NCBI GenBank assembly: GCA_022841705.1
Contig: JALHQZ010000015.1
Location: 1-50,672 of the forward strand
DNA: 50,672 nt
Reading direction: 5' to 3'
DNA from: Pirellulales bacterium
GTDB lineage: Bacteria > Planctomycetota > Planctomycetia > Pirellulales > Lacipirellulaceae
Shown here: in pieces, positions 17,050 through 24,729 of the stretch
Layout of the letters: each line of letters starts with the position of its first letter
How positions within the stretch are numbered: position 1 is the first letter of the stretch
Made by a program: the position numbers and the translations under genes
Notes under the pieces: model-generated
What the model was told of the DNA's origin: nothing
Seen by the model: only the letters and a program-made list of their open reading frames with translations
Databases searched by the model: none

Positions 17050-17826
17050 ATGGACGATTCTACCTCAAACCCACCCCTCAAACGATGCTCAACCTGCAAG
17101 GAATGGAAACCCGCTACTTCTGAATTCTTCAATAGGGGTAGCGCCGGACACGCTTTTCAGTATCAATGCAAGAACTGCCAACGCGAAAGAGAGCGGATTT
17201 ATCGTGAAACCTATCCCGATAAAATCGCAGCAAAGCGCCAAAAGCACCATGAAAAGAACCGCGAAGCCTTAAATGAGAAAACCCGTCAATGGCGAAAAGA
17301 AAATCCCGACAAAGCTAAAGCGTCGGTAAGGCGCTACTACGAGAATAATCGTGATGCAATACTGCAAAAACAAAAAGCAAGGGCGTCTCAAAGTCGAGAA
17401 AATAACCGACGCCGAACAGCCGATTGGGAAAAGCGAAACCCTGAGAAAATTAAAATCTATCGGCATAATCGACGCACTCGGCGAGTCAATAATCCTAGTG
17501 ACTTCACTGGCTTAGATTGGGATCGGGCGCAAGGTTATTGGGGCAATTGCTGTGCTATATGCGGCCAGTCTGCCAACGAAAGTATATGTATAGCCGCCGA
17601 TCACTGGATACCACTTGCAAAAGGGGGTGGCACAACAGTCGATAACATTCTACCCCTTTGCCACTCAATGACCAAAGGACGGGGCGGTTGCAATAGCAGC
17701 AAAGGCGCAAAGGACGCGATTCAATGGCTGTCCGAAGTCTTAGATGATGAAAAGGCCGCAAATAAGCTGAAAGAAATTGAGCATTACTTCCAATGGGCTG
17801 TTAAGCAGCGTCAACAAAGCCAATAG
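17050..17826 (+). CDS. HNH endonuclease with N-terminal zinc ribbon (second mobile copy)
   Basis: A 258-residue protein with CSTCKEW ... CKNCQ near the N-terminus, a long Lys/Arg/Glu helical middle and a C-terminal HNH core: CAICG, ADHWIPLAKGG, NILPLCHS, GCNSSK. It shares domain order and active-site layout with HNH gene 1 but the middle has diverged, so the two are relatives, not a recent duplication. AAAAGGAG lies before ATG 17050. The element lies between the tail hub gene and a promoter-like leader, and the 8-base repeat ACAGGTTC flanks it. Confidence 0.9.
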   Translation: MDDSTSNPPLKRCSTCKEWKPATSEFFNRGSAGHAFQYQCKNCQRERERIYRETYPDKIAAKRQKHHEKNREALNEKTRQWRKENPDKAKASVRRYYENNRDAILQKQKARASQSRENNRRRTADWEKRNPEKIKIYRHNRRTRRVNNPSDFTGLDWDRAQGYWGNCCAICGQSANESICIAADHWIPLAKGGGTTVDNILPLCHSMTKGRGGCNSSKGAKDAIQWLSEVLDDEKAANKLKEIEHYFQWAVKQRQQSQ

Positions 17827-17829
17827 CTT

Positions 17830-17882
17830 ACAGGTTCATCTTTCGTTTCTGCTACGCTGAGAACAGTTGTTCAGTGCAGCAG
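17830..17882 (+). promoter_or_regulatory. Promoter-leader with hairpin that covers the ribosome site, copy 1
   Basis: ACAGGTTCA at 17830 and TGCTACGCTGA at 17850-17860 lie 20 bases apart. TGCTACGCT reads as an extended -10 box with a weak hexamer. CTGCT (17849-17853) pairs with AGCAG (17878-17882) and CTGA with TCAG inside; the right arm overlaps the AGCAGGAG ribosome site of the next gene. The same layout occurs at 45826-45877 with 24 of the first 31 bases identical. Confidence 0.6.
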
Positions 17883-17892
17883 GAGCGACCCC

Positions 17893-18078
17893 ATGAGTGA
17901 CCTAACCTGTCCGATTTGCGGCCTGCCGATGGTGCATAGCCGGACACGCGGCTATCACTGTTTTTACCAATCCCACGAAGAGCTACAGCACGAAGTTGAC
18001 ATTCGCGCCGTCGTCCGCGCAATGGCGAGGCGGGCGCAGCACAACCGGCCAGCGCGGGTTGTCCGGCCAAATAGGTAA
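17893..18078 (+). CDS. Small zinc-binding protein
   Basis: A 61-residue protein that starts MSDLTCPICGLPMVH and has a later GYHC, giving a Cys-x2-Cys ... His-x-Cys-like zinc-ribbon pattern. The C-terminus is very basic (ARRAQHNRPARVVRPNR). The AGCAGGAG ribosome site, which may be sequestered by the leader hairpin, lies nine bases before the ATG. Function unknown; a nucleic acid binding regulator is possible. Confidence 0.7.
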   Translation: MSDLTCPICGLPMVHSRTRGYHCFYQSHEELQHEVDIRAVVRAMARRAQHNRPARVVRPNR

Positions 18079-18082
18079 TTGC

Positions 18083-18598
18083 ATGTTGAAGCACTGGAAA
18101 TATCTCAAATATGTACTGCGCCACAAGTGGTTTGTCTTTGTGGCGTGCCTCGAATACGGTCTCATATGGCGAGGAATCAAGCACGACTGGCATAAGTTCT
18201 TGCCGTCGGAATGGTTTCCGTATGTCAATTTTTTCTACGGCAAAAAGAGCGAGGCTATCCAGCGCCGGGACAGCACAGGCTACTACAAGCCTACTGACAC
18301 CGGCAATGCAGCCTTTGACTTTGCTTGGTTATTGCACCAGAAGCGAGCCGATCACCATTGGCAGTGGTGGACACTGCCGGAAGATGATGGCGGTTTTAAA
18401 CGCTTGAAAATGTCACATGCAGCACGCATTGAAATGCTGTGTGATTGGCGCGGCGCGGGCAAGGCGCAGGGATACCCAAACACGTGGGAATGGTACGAGA
18501 AAAATAAGGACAAGATTCTCATTACTGATGAGGATCGGGTCTGGATCGAAAGAGAATTGGATTTACAGCGCAAATATAACGGCACAGGCGTTGATTAG
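18083..18598 (+). CDS. DUF5662-like protein
   Basis: A 171-residue protein with KYVLRHKWFVFVACLEYG near the N-terminus, then IKHDWHKFLPSEWFPYVNFFYG, and a His-rich KRADHHWQWW region. The pattern of conserved His/Asp pairs and the HDWSKFxPSEW phrase match the family called DUF5662 in phages and bacteria. The repeated His/Asp positions suggest a metal-dependent enzyme of HD-like type, but that is inference. It follows the zinc protein by four bases. Confidence 0.78.
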   Translation: MLKHWKYLKYVLRHKWFVFVACLEYGLIWRGIKHDWHKFLPSEWFPYVNFFYGKKSEAIQRRDSTGYYKPTDTGNAAFDFAWLLHQKRADHHWQWWTLPEDDGGFKRLKMSHAARIEMLCDWRGAGKAQGYPNTWEWYEKNKDKILITDEDRVWIERELDLQRKYNGTGVD

Positions 18599-18628
18599 TT
18601 CAACATAACAATCACAGGGACACGTTTT

Positions 18629-19246
18629 ATGGAACTATCAGAAGCCACCGAGCTTACCAACAGCCTAAGAGAATTTGCCAACGTCGGCGCGGCGGCCATT
18701 ATCGTGCTGTTTCTCGTGCTGCTGCTCGTGATTACCCTCATTGTCGGGCTGTTCCTGCGCGGCTACAACCAACGCGCCAACGTGCAGCTCGCAGGCGACA
18801 ACGAACACGAAAAATTTAACCGCGACTTGTATCTTAGGCTCGATAAGTCGATTGAGCGCATGGCCGACGTGATGGAAACGGTTGGCAAAACCCAAGTCAG
18901 CATTGCTGAGACGCAGGCCACCAATACTGAACACCAGGCGCAAACCGCACAGGCGGTTGAGCAAATCACGTTGAACCTGAAAACCATTGGCCGGGATGTG
19001 CAAAGCTGGCCGAAAGCCGCCACCGAGACAGCAGATCGACTGGCTGAAAAGTTCGACACGCTGGAAAAGCTCGTGGTTGAACTGCCGCAAAAGATGGACA
19101 CCAGCAAGTGCCAAGAAATCCTGGACGGGCTGCATGGCCTGAAGGCGACGATGGAAACCTTTATCGCCGAAGTGCGCGGCAAGATAACGCCGGCGCCAGT
19201 AGTGCTAGTGGAACTGAAGGAAGGCGAAACCGATGGCACGTTATAA
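18629..19246 (+). CDS. Membrane protein with a long coiled coil, lysis region
   Basis: A 205-residue protein. Residues 20-45 are strongly hydrophobic (AAAIIVLFLVLLLVITLIVGLFL), a single transmembrane segment, and the rest is a coiled coil of Gln/Glu/Thr repeats (TVGKTQVSIAETQATN, AVEQITLNLKTIG). It lies next to the endolysin and holin-like genes, and may be a membrane regulator, a spanin-like or an antiholin-like protein. The assignment is by position only. AGGGA precedes the ATG; its end overlaps the endolysin gene by 14 nt. Confidence 0.65.
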   Translation: MELSEATELTNSLREFANVGAAAIIVLFLVLLLVITLIVGLFLRGYNQRANVQLAGDNEHEKFNRDLYLRLDKSIERMADVMETVGKTQVSIAETQATNTEHQAQTAQAVEQITLNLKTIGRDVQSWPKAATETADRLAEKFDTLEKLVVELPQKMDTSKCQEILDGLHGLKATMETFIAEVRGKITPAPVVLVELKEGETDGTL

Positions 19247-21467
19247 CCCTGTCGGGTTAGTGCGGATGAACATGTTCGGCATGTCCGAAGATGCTTTCAT
19301 TGCGCACGCCAAAAAAGCCCGTTATCTGGCGTCTGTCGTGATTGACGCCAATCACATGGCGCGGCGGCTGCATGATGAAGCCGGCGTGCTGTATCCCGTG
19401 TCGCGCATTTACCCATTTGAGCCGCGCCCAGACAATGACAACCCGGCGCACGTCAAAGCCTATGCCGCTGCACGGTATCAGGACTTAAAGAACCTGCGTG
19501 CCGATGCGAAAAGCCCGAATGTGTTGTATTACGTCAACAACGAGCGCGGCTTCGTCAAGCGTGATTTCATGATGTACTGCGAACTCATCAAGCTGAGTGT
19601 TGCTGACCCGGCGGGGCCAATCGGCCTGTGCTTCTGGAACGGCGCAAGTGGTGCCGTGATGACGGGCTTTTGGAACCAGTCGAACCAGTGGAAAGAACCC
19701 TGGGCGATTGAGTTTCTCAAGCTCATGCACGAGCATCGCAACGTGCGCCTGCCATCCGGCGCATATGCATTTATCCTCGGCACCCACAATTACACCTCGC
19801 AGTATGCTTTAATCGCGGTGAACGCCGGCAGGGATCGCAAGCGCAAAGGCGAGCCGGGCAACCTGTGGGATAAGCACAACGCCTACCTCACCCGCGGCAA
19901 GCGCATTGATTGGCGGTTAGCGCAGGATCACATCGGACGCGACTACCAGGGCATTATGTTCGCTCTAGGTTACGCCGTCAGTGCCGATGGGACGCGCTTC
20001 GAGCCAACCGACGCGACGCTGCGCGACAGTGCGGGTAAGCCCGTGCTGTGTCCCTGGTTGCTGATTACCGAAGCCGTCTACGACAACATGAACGATGTGA
20101 GGGATACCCACCGCGACGAACTAATCCCGATGGCCGCCGGCGTGCCAGCCGCCGTCGATACTGATTTCGTACCAATGTCCACCGTTGAACAGTTTCGCGT
20201 TGCCAGCACGGGTATCCTGTGGCTGCTGTGGACGCTCGTTTTGTGGCTGGAAACGCTATGGCGCGGGCTGGCTGGTGTATTCGTCAGTCAGTCACTCGAT
20301 ACGCCGCGTGGCTACCGTTCGCTGGCGAAAACGTGGGAACAAGCGTCGTGGTTTCCAGGCCGTCCAGCCGGGTATATCAATGCATACTCGCTGCTCTGGG
20401 CGCACCATGTGATTCACGCGCCCACCGAAGTCACCATTGCACAGGTGAACTACTGCGAAGGTCAAACCTCGACGCAGTGGGTGTCCTATAACGTGCGTGG
20501 GGACGGCGATTACCTGGCTTTTATGGAAAGCGATGCCGCGCAGGTCGAGATACCAGCGCACTTTATTCGCGCCGGCACGCCGCCTGTAGAGCCGCCACCC
20601 CCACCATCGACTGATCCAACGCTGCCGAAAAAGAACGATGGCCGCTGGTTCAAGTCCAACGTCGCCGCATATCCAGAGCGTGTCTATATTTACGCCCGAC
20701 GCGATGAGGCCAGCGCCAAGCTCGGCTATATCCAGAGCGCGAGCGCAACCGACTACAGCCAGCAAGTCTGGACGATCTACAACCCGCGCCTGGGACGCTG
20801 GCGGGCGGTGATGCTCGATAACGGCGTGATCGGGTGGGTGGATGAGACGCTCATCGACTTCAAGCCGGACACCCCGCCATTCAACATCACGGCTCAAGAC
20901 GAGCGGTGGCGCCGGCACAATGTCAAAGTCATTGGCACCCTGCCGGTGAACGTGCGCGAGCGCGTGGGCGAAGGCGCGATCCTCAAAGCTATTCAACCCG
21001 GCCCTTCCACCGGCCTCGACATCATCCCGCTGTCGATGCTGGTCGATCACGAGCGCAGTTTTCTTGAGCGCGGCTCAGAAGTCGGCGCGATTGATTACTA
21101 TGTGGTGAAACTTATCAACGATGGGCGCATCGGCTTCGTCGGGCGCTCGTTTCTGGAAGTGGCCGCTGCGATAACCGTCACCATCCCACAGCACGAGTAT
21201 TTACAGCTCAAAGCTGATCTCGAACTGGCCGAAAAGCGAGCCGACGCGCTGGCGTTCGATCTCATGGCCGAGCAGGACGCGCACAAGGCCACCACGCGCC
21301 GGCTGGACAATGCGCAGGTGCAGGCGCTTGAATTGCAGACGGCACTCCAAATCGCCCCCGGCGCACTCATTGCCGAGGTGCGCCATTTGATTGGTAATCA
21401 TCTCATGCCGGCGAAATTGCTGGCTGACAATCTCGTTAGCGATCTCACCGAAAAGGAGACAGACTGA
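19233..21467 (+). CDS. Large endolysin-like glycosidase with two SH3-like domains
   Basis: A 744-residue modular protein. Residues 1-320 and parts up to 440 look like a TIM-barrel glycosidase (VIDANHMARRL, VYPVSRIYPFEP, PIGLCFWNGASG). A hydrophobic stretch at about 327-350 (LLWTLVLWLETLW) interrupts it. A Pro-rich linker (about 448-465, PPVEPPPPP) follows, then two SH3-like domains (about 474-540 and 564-645) and a C-terminal coiled coil (about 655-705). It may cut cell-wall sugars during lysis. Neighbouring membrane genes support this. It could instead be a virion-associated enzyme; the size is large for an endolysin. Confidence 0.65.
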   Translation: MARYNPVGLVRMNMFGMSEDAFIAHAKKARYLASVVIDANHMARRLHDEAGVLYPVSRIYPFEPRPDNDNPAHVKAYAAARYQDLKNLRADAKSPNVLYYVNNERGFVKRDFMMYCELIKLSVADPAGPIGLCFWNGASGAVMTGFWNQSNQWKEPWAIEFLKLMHEHRNVRLPSGAYAFILGTHNYTSQYALIAVNAGRDRKRKGEPGNLWDKHNAYLTRGKRIDWRLAQDHIGRDYQGIMFALGYAVSADGTRFEPTDATLRDSAGKPVLCPWLLITEAVYDNMNDVRDTHRDELIPMAAGVPAAVDTDFVPMSTVEQFRVASTGILWLLWTLVLWLETLWRGLAGVFVSQSLDTPRGYRSLAKTWEQASWFPGRPAGYINAYSLLWAHHVIHAPTEVTIAQVNYCEGQTSTQWVSYNVRGDGDYLAFMESDAAQVEIPAHFIRAGTPPVEPPPPPSTDPTLPKKNDGRWFKSNVAAYPERVYIYARRDEASAKLGYIQSASATDYSQQVWTIYNPRLGRWRAVMLDNGVIGWVDETLIDFKPDTPPFNITAQDERWRRHNVKVIGTLPVNVRERVGEGAILKAIQPGPSTGLDIIPLSMLVDHERSFLERGSEVGAIDYYVVKLINDGRIGFVGRSFLEVAAAITVTIPQHEYLQLKADLELAEKRADALAFDLMAEQDAHKATTRRLDNAQVQALELQTALQIAPGALIAEVRHLIGNHLMPAKLLADNLVSDLTEKETD

Positions 21468-22048
21468 TGGTTCACTTCATTCGCGGATTGACGCTCATCC
21501 TGCTCGTGGCCGCGCTGCTGGCGCTGCCGCTCGTCGCGCTGGCTCAAGATAATGAGCCAGTCCCCGCCCCACCGATCACGCTCGAAGAAGCCGCCGAGCT
21601 GCTGCTCCGGGCAATCGAGCAGATTGTCTATGCTGGCCTCTTCTCGGCGCCGGCGACAGTGCTGTTGGTGTCGATTGTGAAGCGTTGGGCGGTATTGAAG
21701 GAGGTGCCAGCCAGCGGCATTCAGCTATTTATCGGCGGTATCCTGACTGCCTTGCTGTGGATTGCCCAACGGTTCGGGTTTGAACTTCAATTTAACTCGC
21801 TGCTCAATTTGTTTACCAGCGCAGCCCCGGCCCTGATTGCCCTGCTCGGCACGCTGGGGCTGTCGAGTGCCTACTACCAGAGCTTGCGAGCTGTCGATGC
21901 GCCTCTGGTGGGCTATGCTCGCACGCCACCCGATAAGCCGGCGCTCGTTGAGGCGATTGAAGGCGATCCCTTCGGTAGTCGGTTAGCCGAGATGCAAACG
22001 ACCACGCGCTATTTCTATACCGACATAGATCGGTCAGACGGCTTATAG
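21467..22048 (+). CDS. Holin-like membrane protein
   Basis: A 193-residue protein with an N-terminal signal or first transmembrane helix (LTLILLVAALLALPLVALAQ), followed by two more hydrophobic segments (LFSAPATVLLVSIVK and LFIGGILTALLWIAQRF, plus LLNLFTSAAPALIALLGTLG). Three to four helices and the position right after the endolysin suggest a holin, although the soluble C-terminus is longer than in typical class I or II holins. It overlaps the endolysin stop by one base (TGATG). Confidence 0.65.
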   Translation: MVHFIRGLTLILLVAALLALPLVALAQDNEPVPAPPITLEEAAELLLRAIEQIVYAGLFSAPATVLLVSIVKRWAVLKEVPASGIQLFIGGILTALLWIAQRFGFELQFNSLLNLFTSAAPALIALLGTLGLSSAYYQSLRAVDAPLVGYARTPPDKPALVEAIEGDPFGSRLAEMQTTTRYFYTDIDRSDGL

Positions 22049-22051
22049 CTC

Positions 22052-22234
22052 ATGCGCGAGGGCTGGTTATGCGGACGCTGCGGCACGGTGAACGCGCCCA
22101 GCGTGCGTAAATGCGACTGTAAGCCGCGCAATCCGCCGACGCCAGGTTATGCCAAGCCGCTCGTGTTCCAGCTTCCGAGTTGGGTGCGCGATAAATATGG
22201 CTATCAGCCCCGTGCGTGGTGGATTATTGAGTAG
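22052..22234 (+). CDS. Zinc-ribbon microprotein
   Basis: A 60-residue protein. CGRCGT and then CDCKP give a Cys-x2-Cys ... Cys-x-Cys zinc ribbon near the N-terminus, followed by a tail rich in Pro, Trp and Tyr (PSWVRDKYGYQPRAWW). It is the last gene of the rightward run before the terminator at 22329. Role unknown. Confidence 0.65.
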   Translation: MREGWLCGRCGTVNAPSVRKCDCKPRNPPTPGYAKPLVFQLPSWVRDKYGYQPRAWWIIE

Positions 22235-22236
22235 AC

Positions 22237-22253
22237 AGGAGGTGACGATGTAG
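22237..22253 (+). promoter_or_regulatory. Strong ribosome site followed by ATG-TAG (start-stop element)
   Basis: AGGAGGTGA (22237-22245) is an almost perfect match to the 16S anti-Shine-Dalgarno. It is followed two bases later by ATG (22248-22250) and at once by TAG (22251-22253), so only one codon can be translated. It could be the remnant of a lost gene or a minimal start-stop regulatory element. A TTGCCC/GGGCAA hairpin lies at 22280-22296. Confidence 0.6.
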
Positions 22254-22328
22254 CGAAGCTGAGAATTGAGCTAGTCATATTGCCCGACCAGGGCAAGTGT
22301 TCGACAACCAAAAACGTGTTTCAAGTGT

Positions 22329-22357
22329 AAAAACAGCCGGATAAGCCGGCTGTTTTT
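22329..22357. terminator. Strong bidirectional intrinsic terminator
   Basis: AAAAACAGCCGG (22329-22340) and CCGGCTGTTTTT (22346-22357) form a twelve-pair stem with a five-base loop. The GC part is eight pairs and ends in T runs on both strands. It sits between the end of the rightward lysis operon and the end of the leftward operon, so it can stop both. Confidence 0.93.
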
Positions 22358-22384
22358 TGATTGCGGTAGCGAGATTCGGTCTTA

Positions 22385-22843
22385 TCAGCCTTCATTCAAT
22401 TTCTGAAGGTCAATGCTGGCTTGTGCGCGTCGTTTCTCGATGTCCCATAACACATCCTGATAATATTCCGGGCTACGGTTAGGTAAAACGGCGTGGCCGA
22501 TTTTGCGTATGTCGTCAAGGGCTTTCATGAGGATGTCGTTTTGTAACCGCAGGCGCTCGATTTCTGCACTGCGTTCGTCAATGGCACGATCTTTAGTCAC
22601 TGCATAGCCAGCATCGGAAAGCTCGTAAACACCAGCACTTGCCGGGCCATCCTCTTTGCGTGCAAACACCAGCAACCCGCGCCGATTCAGCTTTTGGATG
22701 ACGAGATATGATTGTTTTTGCCCATGCCGATCCTCGACTTGGGTTGAGCCGGTCACTACGCTGCCATGTAAATAAGCCGCACGCAAAACATCCCGCTCAT
22801 CTTGTTTCAACTCGTCCCACATTGATGCTGATTGCGTATTCAT
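22385..22843 (-). CDS. Winged-helix-like protein with coiled-coil C-terminus
   Basis: A 152-residue protein on the minus strand. The first 75 residues resemble a small helix-turn-helix unit (DVLRAAYLHG ... VIQKLNRRGLLVF ... GVYELSDAGYAV), the typical end of a winged-helix 'GLL-x-F ... YELTxxG' segment. The rest forms a coiled coil (ERSAEIERLRLQNDILMKAL). It may be a DNA-binding regulator or replication accessory protein. AAAGGA lies nine bases before its ATG. Last gene of the leftward operon. Confidence 0.68.
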   Translation of the reverse strand: MNTQSASMWDELKQDERDVLRAAYLHGSVVTGSTQVEDRHGQKQSYLVIQKLNRRGLLVFARKEDGPASAGVYELSDAGYAVTKDRAIDERSAEIERLRLQNDILMKALDDIRKIGHAVLPNRSPEYYQDVLWDIEKRRAQASIDLQKLNEG

Positions 22844-22886
22844 CGCTCAAATTCCTTTCACGCTTGCTAAGAGAAATTATTCGGCC

Positions 22887-23141
22887 TTATTCACCCAGCA
22901 GCGCCAGCGCACCGACTGGCATCGCGTACCCGTATTCCAGTCGCCGGCGCAGCATCGGCACGGTGAACAGTATCCCGTCAATCCGGCACACGCCCGGCGT
23001 GTCGGTTCGGTGGATACTGCGCGTAAGTACGTCCATGCTGTCGTAGTCCGGCGGCGGCACGCGCTGGAAGGACGGCGGCGCACTGGCGTGGCGCAGGCTA
23101 ACGACAATTTCCGGCGCGTCGTCTAGCAGCGTGGCGCTCAT
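22887..23141 (-). CDS. Small protein of the leftward operon
   Basis: An 84-residue protein with no family I recognise. It starts MSATLLDDAPEIVVSLRHAS, and its middle has PPDYDSMDVLTRSIHRTD and a basic LRRRLEYGYA. The start overlaps the stop of the PAPS-reductase-like gene (ATGA), which supports co-translation. Function unknown. Confidence 0.6.
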   Translation of the reverse strand: MSATLLDDAPEIVVSLRHASAPPSFQRVPPPDYDSMDVLTRSIHRTDTPGVCRIDGILFTVPMLRRRLEYGYAMPVGALALLGE

Positions 23142-23905
23142 CGGTGACAAAAGAGGCCACATGCCTCGCCTTTATCCGACGAGTCACCAGCGGCGCGGTA
23201 AACTTCTGATAAATCAAAGAGTGCCGGCTGTGCGCGAATATCAGCGATACTCGCGCCCGCATTTGGGAACATGTGGAAGTAGCGCCCGCGCTCATCCTGA
23301 ACCGCTTCCTCACGCGCCTGCAATTCATCCACGACATGCGGCACAAGCTGAACCATTGCCTTGACTTCGGCCTTACGCTTGTAGAAGCAGCCTTTGCAAC
23401 CGCCGCGTGCCATATACACCGGATTGCGCGGCAACAAGTCGTGCGTCAGGCACATGCGGATACAGTCGGTTCGTGTCCAACCAGCCTCACGCAGCGGATA
23501 GCGGATACCCAGACCGTCCAACTGCGTGAGGTTGCCAACGCGCTCATCGGCTGGCTCATCGGCACGCAGGCCGATGCACAATTCCGCTGGCAGGCGCTGT
23601 TTGAGCCACCAGTTCATCGGCTCAATTTTGAACATGCGCGTGCAAAATCGCGCACCGTGATTAGGCAAGAATTTCGCTTCCTGGACATATTCGGGAAGCG
23701 TCTGCGGGATAAGCTGTTCATCGACCACGCGACCTTGAATGCGAACGATAGCACGGCCTGTCACGCGCTCAAATTTCTCGACATGCGCCAACAACTCGTC
23801 AAATTCGTCGCCAGTATCGGTAAATACCGGCGTTGCGTCGGGTAGCATCAGAGCGAGTGCCGTGCTGTCAATACCGCCGCTGAAGGCAACAAATTGCGTC
23901 GTCAT
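23138..23905 (-). CDS. PAPS-reductase-like N-type ATP pyrophosphatase
   Basis: A 255-residue protein of the PAPS reductase / DndC-like (COG0175) family. The PP-loop SGGIDST (residues 9-15) binds ATP, followed by FTDTGDEF (about 28-35), then GARFCTRMFK (about 85-95) and GGCKGCFYKRK (about 166-176), which supply cysteines. Relatives reduce PAPS/APS, or deliver sulfur to nucleic acids in DNA phosphorothioation. The phage versions are mostly of unknown function. No other phosphorothioation gene is seen nearby, so sulfur modification is only a possibility. It overlaps its neighbours by 4 nt on both sides. Confidence 0.85.
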   Translation of the reverse strand: MTTQFVAFSGGIDSTALALMLPDATPVFTDTGDEFDELLAHVEKFERVTGRAIVRIQGRVVDEQLIPQTLPEYVQEAKFLPNHGARFCTRMFKIEPMNWWLKQRLPAELCIGLRADEPADERVGNLTQLDGLGIRYPLREAGWTRTDCIRMCLTHDLLPRNPVYMARGGCKGCFYKRKAEVKAMVQLVPHVVDELQAREEAVQDERGRYFHMFPNAGASIADIRAQPALFDLSEVYRAAGDSSDKGEACGLFCHR

Positions 23906-24147
23906 ATTTGCCGCCGCGCCTTCAATCGTCCAAGCGCCTCAAACAGCCGATACCGGCGGTAGACACGCCGGGCAACGGCCTGCGCATCCACCTGCATTGG
24001 CTGGATGCGCATTTTGGCGTCTGTATCGAGTGTCGGCGCGGCATAAGGGTTGAACCCGACGCGGCGCAGTACGTCGGGCATGTCGGTATCCGTCGACTCG
24101 GACGGACGCGGCGTGTAGGGTTTGGGCGGGCGCTGGCCGGTAGTCAC
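23902..24147 (-). CDS. Small basic protein of the leftward operon
   Basis: An 81-residue protein, Pro-rich at the N-terminus (RPPKPYTPRP) and very basic at the C-terminus (VARRVYRRYRLFEALGRLKARR). The C-terminus could bind nucleic acid. No family recognised. It overlaps the genes on both sides by 4 nt. Confidence 0.58.
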   Translation of the reverse strand: MTTGQRPPKPYTPRPSESTDTDMPDVLRRVGFNPYAAPTLDTDAKMRIQPMQVDAQAVARRVYRRYRLFEALGRLKARRQI

Positions 24148-24464
24148 GGCTTAACCTCATCGTCGTAAGCGCGAATCAGATCGCGCACGCCTTCGAGGTT
24201 GCGCCGGCAGGCCAGCAGCAGGAAGCGCAGCGGCTCGTCATGTGTCCGGGCAACCGGATCAGACAGGTAGGTGAGCAGCATATGCGCGGCATCATCCACC
24301 AGCGAGGCCACATCTTCGGCGTCTTGTGGCGACTGACGCACGCGCACCATACCAAGTGTGCGTGTGGGCTGTGCGGCGGGCGGTGCCGGCGGGATGTGTT
24401 CGCCGGCACGAGCAAAGAGCGCACGCTCTTCTTCGTTTGTTATCTGGCGGGCGTCATTGCTCAT
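24144..24464 (-). CDS. Small acidic helical protein of the leftward operon
   Basis: A 106-residue protein with an all-helical, acidic pattern (ALFARAGEHIPP at the start, ENLEGVRDLIRAYDDEV-like end). No recognised domain. It overlaps its neighbours by 4 nt, so it belongs to the leftward operon. Confidence 0.6.
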   Translation of the reverse strand: MSNDARQITNEEERALFARAGEHIPPAPPAAQPTRTLGMVRVRQSPQDAEDVASLVDDAAHMLLTYLSDPVARTHDEPLRFLLLACRRNLEGVRDLIRAYDDEVKP

Positions 24465-24664
24465 CGCTGCACCTCGTTTAACTGGCGGGAAAGCCTGTCC
24501 GCTTCTTCATAGCTCAAGCCACCTTCAATCACCTCGGCACCATCCGACACTTCGCCGAAGTCTGGCTCGGCGATATACTGCGCCCGGTCATCGAACATGT
24601 AGATAATGCGCCACAGCACCACTGCCGGCGTGCCGTATTCACTCTGCTCATTCCAGGTATTCAC
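24461..24664 (-). CDS. Small protein of the leftward operon
   Basis: A 67-residue, acidic protein (GEVSDGAEVIEGGLSYEEADRL). No family recognised. It lies just downstream of a strong hairpin (24683-24706) on the leftward transcript and overlaps the next gene by 4 nt. Confidence 0.58.
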   Translation of the reverse strand: MNTWNEQSEYGTPAVVLWRIIYMFDDRAQYIAEPDFGEVSDGAEVIEGGLSYEEADRLSRQLNEVQR

Positions 24665-24682
24665 AGCGTTTGTCCTTCACTG

Positions 24683-24706
24683 AGGGACGCGGTGTGTCGC
24701 GTCCCT
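24683..24706 (-). other. Strong hairpin after the MarR-type gene
   Basis: AGGGACGCG (24683-24691) and CGCGTCCCT (24698-24706) form a perfect nine-pair stem with a six-base loop just downstream of the MarR gene stop. There is no T run in the leftward direction, so it is more likely an mRNA processing or stabilising element, or a weak terminator. Confidence 0.55.
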
Positions 24707-24729
24707 GCGTTCAAGTTATGGGAGAGTTG

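Noticed and set aside
20292..21050. Minus-strand 252-residue open frame opposite the endolysin-like gene
   Set aside because: No motif, no start context and no operon on that strand.
22237..22384. A tRNA in the gap before the terminator
   Set aside because: No cloverleaf arms or T-loop sequence are seen on either strand. No tRNA was found elsewhere in the window.
23273..23845. Plus-strand 190-residue open frame opposite the PAPS-reductase-like gene
   Set aside because: The opposite strand carries intact family motifs; this frame is a shadow.
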